A stretch of DNA of 8,296 bases from Candidatus Azambacteria bacterium (GTDB taxonomy: Bacteria; Patescibacteriota; Minisyncoccia; GWC2-36-17; JACQAJ01), in contig JACQAJ010000027.1 in NCBI GenBank assembly GCA_016195045.1, positions 1 to 8,296 of the forward strand. Direction: 5' to 3'. Both the position numbers and the translations under genes were made by a program. The notes beneath the pieces were generated by a model. That model was not told the origin of the DNA and ran no database searches. It saw only the letters and a program-made list of their open reading frames with translations. The first letter of the stretch is position 1; every line of letters begins with the position of its first letter. Positions 5,444 to 8,296 of this stretch are shown piece after piece.

Positions 5444-5471
5444 ACCGAATGAAATGAGAGACAGCAATCTA
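5406..5471. repeat. Palindromic repeat overlapping the LCP gene 3' end
   Basis: The segment opens with CGTCATCG and closes with CCGAATGAAATGAGAGACAG then CAATCT, which resembles the common GTCATTGCGAGC...GCAATCT intergenic repeat. It contains a hairpin, GACAAATGA at 5413-5421 with TCAT and TTGTC at 5426-5436 (a CG bulge between them). The stop codon of the LCP gene (5441-5443) lies within it. Confidence 0.6.
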
Positions 5472-5505
5472 ATTAAGAAATTATATCAGTAAGTATTACA
5501 GAAAT

Positions 5506-6093
5506 ATGATTAAAAAAAATATAAAAATAAAACTTATTGTTGGGTTAGGAAATCCGGAGGAAAAATATGAAAAAACTCGTCATAATACTGGTCGAGAAAT
5601 TGTTTTAGCTCTAGTGGACGATCTCGGGGCTGAATCAACCATTAATCAAGTCGAGAAAAATCATCTGGTCAGTCAAGCCAAAGGCTTGGGATTAACCATC
5701 ATGACTCCTCAAACCTATATGAATGACTCGGGAAAAGCCGTCGGCGCTTTTCTAAAAAACAGTAAAATTAAACCGGCTCAAATATTAGTTGTTCATGATG
5801 ATATTGATCTAGCATTTGGCAAGGCAAAAATTTCTTATGCCAAAAATTCGGCTGGTCATAAAGGCGTGGAATCAATTATCAAAGTCTTAAAAACTAATGA
5901 ATTTTGGCGCTTGAGAATTGGTATTAGTTCAGGAAAGAAAAAGATTGATGCCTTAAAAATAGTTTTAAAAAAATGGCAACCAGAAGAATTAAAAATCTTT
6001 AAAAAACTAGTTAAAAAATCTGTTGAAACGATAAAAATAGCGGCCATGGAAGGACCGGAAAAAGCCATGAGTGAATTCAATTCTAAATTTTAG
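5506..6093 (+). CDS. pth: Peptidyl-tRNA hydrolase
   Basis: This enzyme releases peptides from peptidyl-tRNAs that drop off ribosomes, recycling tRNA in the cytoplasm. At 195 residues it is the usual size. Family motifs are GLGNPEEKYEKTRHNTG (13-29) with Asn16 and the catalytic His26, TPQTYMNDSG (68-76) with Asn73, VVHDDIDLAFGKAKIS (95-110) with Asp98 as the partner of the His, and SAGHKGVESI (115-124). In the last motif the usual GGHNG Asn is Lys119, a substitution at a substrate-binding position. It lies between the LCP gene and the cupredoxin gene with small gaps, no terminator between them, and no Shine-Dalgarno before the ATG. Confidence 0.95.
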   Translation: MIKKNIKIKLIVGLGNPEEKYEKTRHNTGREIVLALVDDLGAESTINQVEKNHLVSQAKGLGLTIMTPQTYMNDSGKAVGAFLKNSKIKPAQILVVHDDIDLAFGKAKISYAKNSAGHKGVESIIKVLKTNEFWRLRIGISSGKKKIDALKIVLKKWQPEELKIFKKLVKKSVETIKIAAMEGPEKAMSEFNSKF

Positions 6094-6140
6094 ATTTTAG
6101 GATTAAATCAAAGGTCGACTAATAAAAGTAAGTTTAAAAT

Positions 6141-6941
6141 ATGACAAAGAAGATATTGTTAATATTAATAGTATTGTTTTTTAGCGTCACTTCCTCTCGG
6201 GGATATTATCATTCAAATCCAATCAATTCTTCTAACGAACCAGTTACCTCTTCCTCAACCGCTGTTCTAAAAACAGAAAGTGTTGAAAAAGCTGAGATAA
6301 AAACAGAGACCGAGAAAGGAAAAATTACTAATCAATGTGTTAGAGTGGCGGAAAAGAAAAAAAATGCATCAATTAAAACCACTAAAGATCTTTTTGCGGA
6401 AGCTCTAAAAATCGCTCGATCAGCCAAAACAACCAGTTTAAAATTAGCTTCAAAATTGACAAACAAAACCGAGAAAAAATTGGCCATCAAAGAAGCTAAT
6501 GATAAATTTAAAAAGACTCAAAAAACATTGAAGGTTCAACTAATTGCAGATAAAAAATTGGCCTTAGAGACGGCCACTAGTGACCAAGCAAAATGTGATA
6601 CCAATAAACCTATTACGCAAGAAACCTCGAAAAAAGTAGCGGAAACTCCAACACCGATTAAACCCATACCAACCGAAGCACCAACACCAGTCATAACACA
6701 AGCAACGATTAGTAATTTTGCTTTCCAGTCTCAAAATCTGACGATTAAAAAAGGAACGACCGTTAATTGGAAAAATAATGATTCAGCCCCTCATACCGTG
6801 ACCGGCGATGCAGGCGGACCAGCAAGCGAAACATTAAAACCAGGTGATAGTTATAGTTTTAAGTTTGATCAAGTTGGGATAACAAAATATCACTGCGCCA
6901 TCCATCCCTCAATGAAAGGCACGATTGAAGTCACGGAATAA
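6141..6941 (+). CDS. Secreted cupredoxin-domain protein with Lys-rich helical stalk
   Basis: This 266-residue exported protein ends in a plastocyanin/azurin-like copper domain. The signal peptide is at 1-20 (MTKKILLILIVLFFSVTSSR). After a Ser/Thr-rich linker comes a Lys/Ala-rich helical region (about 60-155) bracketed by Cys66 and Cys152, which could form a disulfide; similar Cys-bracketed helical segments occur in other Patescibacteria surface proteins. A Pro/Thr linker (about 168-185) leads to the cupredoxin domain at about 187-266. The copper ligands are all present: His218 in APHTV, Cys252, His255 and Met258 in YHCAIHPSM. It should bind a type 1 copper outside the membrane, for electron transfer or copper handling; which one is not visible. 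It is last in the plus-strand unit, 47 bp after pth, and is followed by a strong terminator. Confidence 0.88.
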   Translation: MTKKILLILIVLFFSVTSSRGYYHSNPINSSNEPVTSSSTAVLKTESVEKAEIKTETEKGKITNQCVRVAEKKKNASIKTTKDLFAEALKIARSAKTTSLKLASKLTNKTEKKLAIKEANDKFKKTQKTLKVQLIADKKLALETATSDQAKCDTNKPITQETSKKVAETPTPIKPIPTEAPTPVITQATISNFAFQSQNLTIKKGTTVNWKNNDSAPHTVTGDAGGPASETLKPGDSYSFKFDQVGITKYHCAIHPSMKGTIEVTE

Positions 6942-6968
6942 AATGAAGAATAAAGAATCTAATAAAAT

Positions 6969-7002
6969 TAAAAACCGATACTCAGATAAGTGTCGGTTTT
7001 TA
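6969..7002. terminator. Strong, probably bidirectional intrinsic terminator
   Basis: A stem pairs AAAACCGATACT (6971-6982) with AGTGTCGGTTTT (6989-7000), with one G-U pair and a six-base loop CAGATA; two more pairs extend it outward. It is followed by TTTTTATTTT on the plus strand, 29 bp after the cupredoxin stop. The minus strand also has a T-rich tail (TTTTTAATTTT), so it could also stop transcripts coming from rnpB. Confidence 0.9.
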
Positions 7003-7005
7003 TTT

Positions 7006-7167
7006 TAGACTTGCTCCCTAATAACTTTTCGGCCAGTTTGTCGTTCTTTGGCACTGCGATAACCTTAGAACTCGTCACAATATATACAGTATTCTTCCTC
7101 GTTCTGCGGTTATCGCAGGCTCAAACAACACCAAACTAGCTTTGAAAATTATTAGGGAGCAAGTCTA
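7006..7167. mobile_element. MITE-like long imperfect palindrome
   Basis: The 19-base ends at 7006-7024 and 7149-7167 are perfect inverted repeats (TAGACTTGCTCCCTAATAA). Pairing continues inward almost without break: 7026-7040 with 7132-7148, 7043-7050 with 7122-7129, an exact 11-bp match (CTGCGATAACC, 7054-7064, with 7108-7118), and 7067-7071 with 7101-7105, leaving a loop of about 29 bases. No protein is encoded. TA lies at both borders and could be the target duplication seen with IS630/Tc1-type elements, which would make the element 7008-7165. It lies between the terminator and the rnpB 3' end, which it nearly touches. A long structured RNA is the alternative. Confidence 0.6.
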
Positions 7168-7168
7168 T

Positions 7169-7657
7169 TGTCTAAAGCAAGCAATAAGCCGAATTCTGTA
7201 TTACTAATAAATTAATAATTGATAATCATTTATCTGTTTCTTCTATTACTAAAAGAAATCAAGCGACCTACGTTCCTTCTGGGAATAATTCCCAGAAATT
7301 CGGTCTTGCACTCAGGAAGGATTTAGCCGTTTCACCCCTAATATTACTATTAGGACTCACCCTTTTTCTCCCAGATGTCCGACATCTGGGAAAGAAGGAT
7401 GATCTCATCCTTTCGAATGAAATCGTCTCTGTTCGCACCACTCAGCTCACGCTGGCCGGGTGTTACCCGGACCTGTTTATCCCTCCCCAAATAGAATTTT
7501 CAATTTTCAATTTCTAATTTTCAATTAATTTCTAATGATTAAATTATAAAACAAGTAGGAAAATTAAAAATTCTGCTTGAGAAGGGAGAGTGTTCGGACT
7601 TTCCTCCCCTTTCTTAATTAATCAAGAAAGGAGTAATTATCTAGCTTACTTTAAACA
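7169..7657 (-). ncRNA. rnpB: RNase P RNA (type A-like)
   Basis: This is the catalytic RNA that trims the 5' leader of precursor tRNAs. On the minus strand the universal P4 strand GAGGAAAGTCC (complement of 7596-7606) and its 3' partner ACAGAATTCGGCTTAT (from 7200 downward) are present. P1 pairs 7644-7657 with 7169-7182 (14 bp with G-U pairs), P2 pairs 7636-7641 with 7221-7226, and P3 is the hairpin 7608-7615/7624-7631. Other conserved parts are the CCGGGTAACACCCGG hairpin (P8), GTGGTGCGAACAGAGAC (complement of 7425 onward), a perfect CCCAGATGTC hairpin (7370-7390), GGGTGAAACGG, and TGCAAGACCGAAT (complement of 7298-7310). The ends are set by P1 and agree with the promoter. It is about 490 nt, long for type A because of an AT-rich insertion at about 7484-7586. 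Ends are uncertain by roughly 10 bases. Confidence 0.95.
7484..7586 (-). other. AT-rich hairpin insertion within rnpB
   Basis: Between the P4/P5 strand (GTCCGAACACTC) and the P7/P8 segment there is an extra region of about 100 nt, very AT-rich. Its base is closed by TCTCCC with GGGGAGGGA. AGAATTTT (7493-7500) pairs with AAAATTCT (7567-7574), and AATTTTC (7502-7508) with GAAAATT (7559-7565). The inner part has AAATTGAAAATTGAAAATT-type repetition like intergenic repeats. It appears to replace a short linker found in ordinary type A RNAs. Confidence 0.65.
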
Positions 7658-7662
7658 AATTA

Positions 7663-7692
7663 ATTCTAATTCAATAAATAGATGGTTGTCAA
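7663..7692 (-). promoter_or_regulatory. rnpB promoter
   Basis: On the minus strand TTGACA (complement of 7687-7692, a perfect -35) and TAGAAT (complement of 7663-7668) are spaced 18 bp apart. A start six to seven bases past the -10 falls at about 7656-7657, exactly where the P1 stem of the RNA begins. Confidence 0.75.
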
Positions 7693-7710
7693 ATTTATGC
7701 ACTCGCTTAT

Positions 7711-7754
7711 CTTTGTCACCAAATTTGGACGGCCGTCTAAATTTGGTGACAAAG
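7711..7754. repeat. 44-bp near-perfect palindrome upstream of the rnpB promoter
   Basis: Two 22-base arms meet with no spacer: CTTTGTCACCAAATTTGGAC plus GG, and CCGTCTAAATTTGGTGACAA plus AG. Only one position differs, and it would form a G-U pair in RNA. It lies 18 bp upstream of the rnpB -35 box and about 90 bp after the recJ stop. No T-run follows in the direction of recJ; a T-rich stretch follows on the plus strand. It may be a recJ 3' stem-loop, an operator, or a small mobile palindrome. Confidence 0.85.
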
Positions 7755-7843
7755 CTATTTTTAATTTTAGTATTAGTTAGTATTAAAAAGTTTATAATAG
7801 AGTTAATTAACCGTGAATTATGTTCAGTGGTTTAAGTTAAGAA
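7755..7843. other. AT-rich spacer between recJ and the palindrome
   Basis: This stretch contains short direct repeats of TTAGTATTA and a TTAATTAA palindrome but no recognisable gene or canonical terminator for recJ. It is described for completeness. Confidence 0.4.
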
Positions 7844-8296
7844 CTAGCACCTAAGGGCCGAACTAACCCTAAAATCAACAATCTTTAAAGATAATTTTTC
7901 TTGACCGTTATATCTATCAAGATGTAATTCAATGATCACGTCAATGATATCATTGATTTTCAATTTTTTATAGCCATCCCTAATATTAAAGGCTAAGGCC
8001 TCAAAAATCTTTTTTTGATTATCTTTATCTCTTAAGAAAAATTTAATATGTTTTCCACTACTACCAAGAAATTTTAAATCGATAATTTCAACATTTTTAA
8101 TTAAAAAACGAGGATAGACGTTTTCTACCCCAAAAGGTTCAAATTTTTTCATCTCAGTAAACAGCGCCAGATTAATTTCATTAAAAGCAATTTCTAAATC
8201 AACTTCGAGAATATTTTTTATTTCGACATTTTTTAACCTGTCTTCAAGAACTCGCTGAAGCTCAATTCGAAATTTTTCGATCTGATCATTTTTAAT
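7844..8296 (-). CDS. recJ: Single-stranded-DNA exonuclease RecJ, C-terminal part
   Basis: RecJ is a 5'-3' single-strand DNA exonuclease for recombination and mismatch or base-excision repair. Only the last 150 codons are in the window; the frame stays open to the right edge, so the gene is cut by the window end, not broken. The visible part is a helical stretch with alternating charged residues, then FEPFGVENVYPRFLIKNVEI, matching the LxPFGxxNPxPxF motif of RecJ (NP is NV here), and then the OB-fold core with GKHIKFFLRD, FEALAFN and a closing KLSLKIVDFRV. The catalytic DHH and DHHA1 domains lie outside the window. It is upstream of rnpB on the same strand, but rnpB has its own promoter. Confidence 0.88.
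   Translation of the reverse strand: MKNDQIEKFRIELQRVLEDRLKNVEIKNILEVDLEIAFNEINLALFTEMKKFEPFGVENVYPRFLIKNVEIIDLKFLGSSGKHIKFFLRDKDNQKKIFEALAFNIRDGYKKLKINDIIDVIIELHLDRYNGQEKLSLKIVDFRVSSALRC

Noticed and set aside
5856..6080. 74-codon minus-strand frame within pth
   Set aside because: It lies entirely opposite the conserved part of pth and has no features of its own.
7590..7835. 81-codon plus-strand open frame
   Set aside because: It is antisense to the conserved 5' part of rnpB, its promoter and the 44-bp palindrome, so it is a shadow.

Overview
The window is AT-rich and reads as part of a genome from the Candidate Phyla Radiation (Patescibacteria). The pointers are a TrbC/VirB2-like pilin of the kind common in that group, a secreted cupredoxin with a Cys-bracketed Lys-rich helical region, short repeats in nearly every left-hand intergenic space, very few Shine-Dalgarno sequences, and the gene neighbourhood hisS / lepB / LytR-type gene / pth / rnpB / recJ. 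I cannot place it below phylum level. TGA acts as a stop codon: the long genes contain no in-frame TGA, so the SR1/Gracilibacteria code is unlikely.

Layout. Positions 1-2300 look accessory. A cluster of REP-like palindromic repeats (175-410) is followed by minus-strand genes: a pilin whose signal peptide is split by a one-base homopolymer frameshift, a RelE/ParE-like toxin with an upstream antitoxin, and a DUF2283 protein with an upstream BECR-fold-like nuclease, probably a second toxin-antitoxin pair. Further repeats lie between them. Positions 2359-8296 are housekeeping. On the minus strand lie hisS and lepB. Diverging from lepB on the plus strand are a LytR-CpsA-Psr (LCP) gene, pth and a secreted cupredoxin gene, which end at a strong stem-loop terminator (6969-7002). 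Facing them on the minus strand are rnpB (RNase P RNA, about 7169-7657) and the 3' end of recJ, which runs off the window.

The most unusual structures flank rnpB. Next to its 3' end sits a roughly 160-bp imperfect palindrome with 19-bp perfect ends and TA at both borders, which resembles a MITE. Inside the RNA, between the P5 and P7/P8 segments, is an AT-rich hairpin insertion of about 100 nt. Just upstream of the rnpB promoter lies a 44-bp near-perfect palindrome. The RNA fold, promoter and P1 stem agree closely with one another, so the rnpB call is firm.

Functionally the right half combines translation and RNA maturation (hisS, pth, rnpB), protein export (lepB), cell-envelope glycopolymer attachment (LCP), a copper protein outside the membrane, and DNA repair (recJ). 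Candidate promoters for the LCP gene and the antitoxin place the transcription start almost at the start codon, which suggests leaderless mRNAs.
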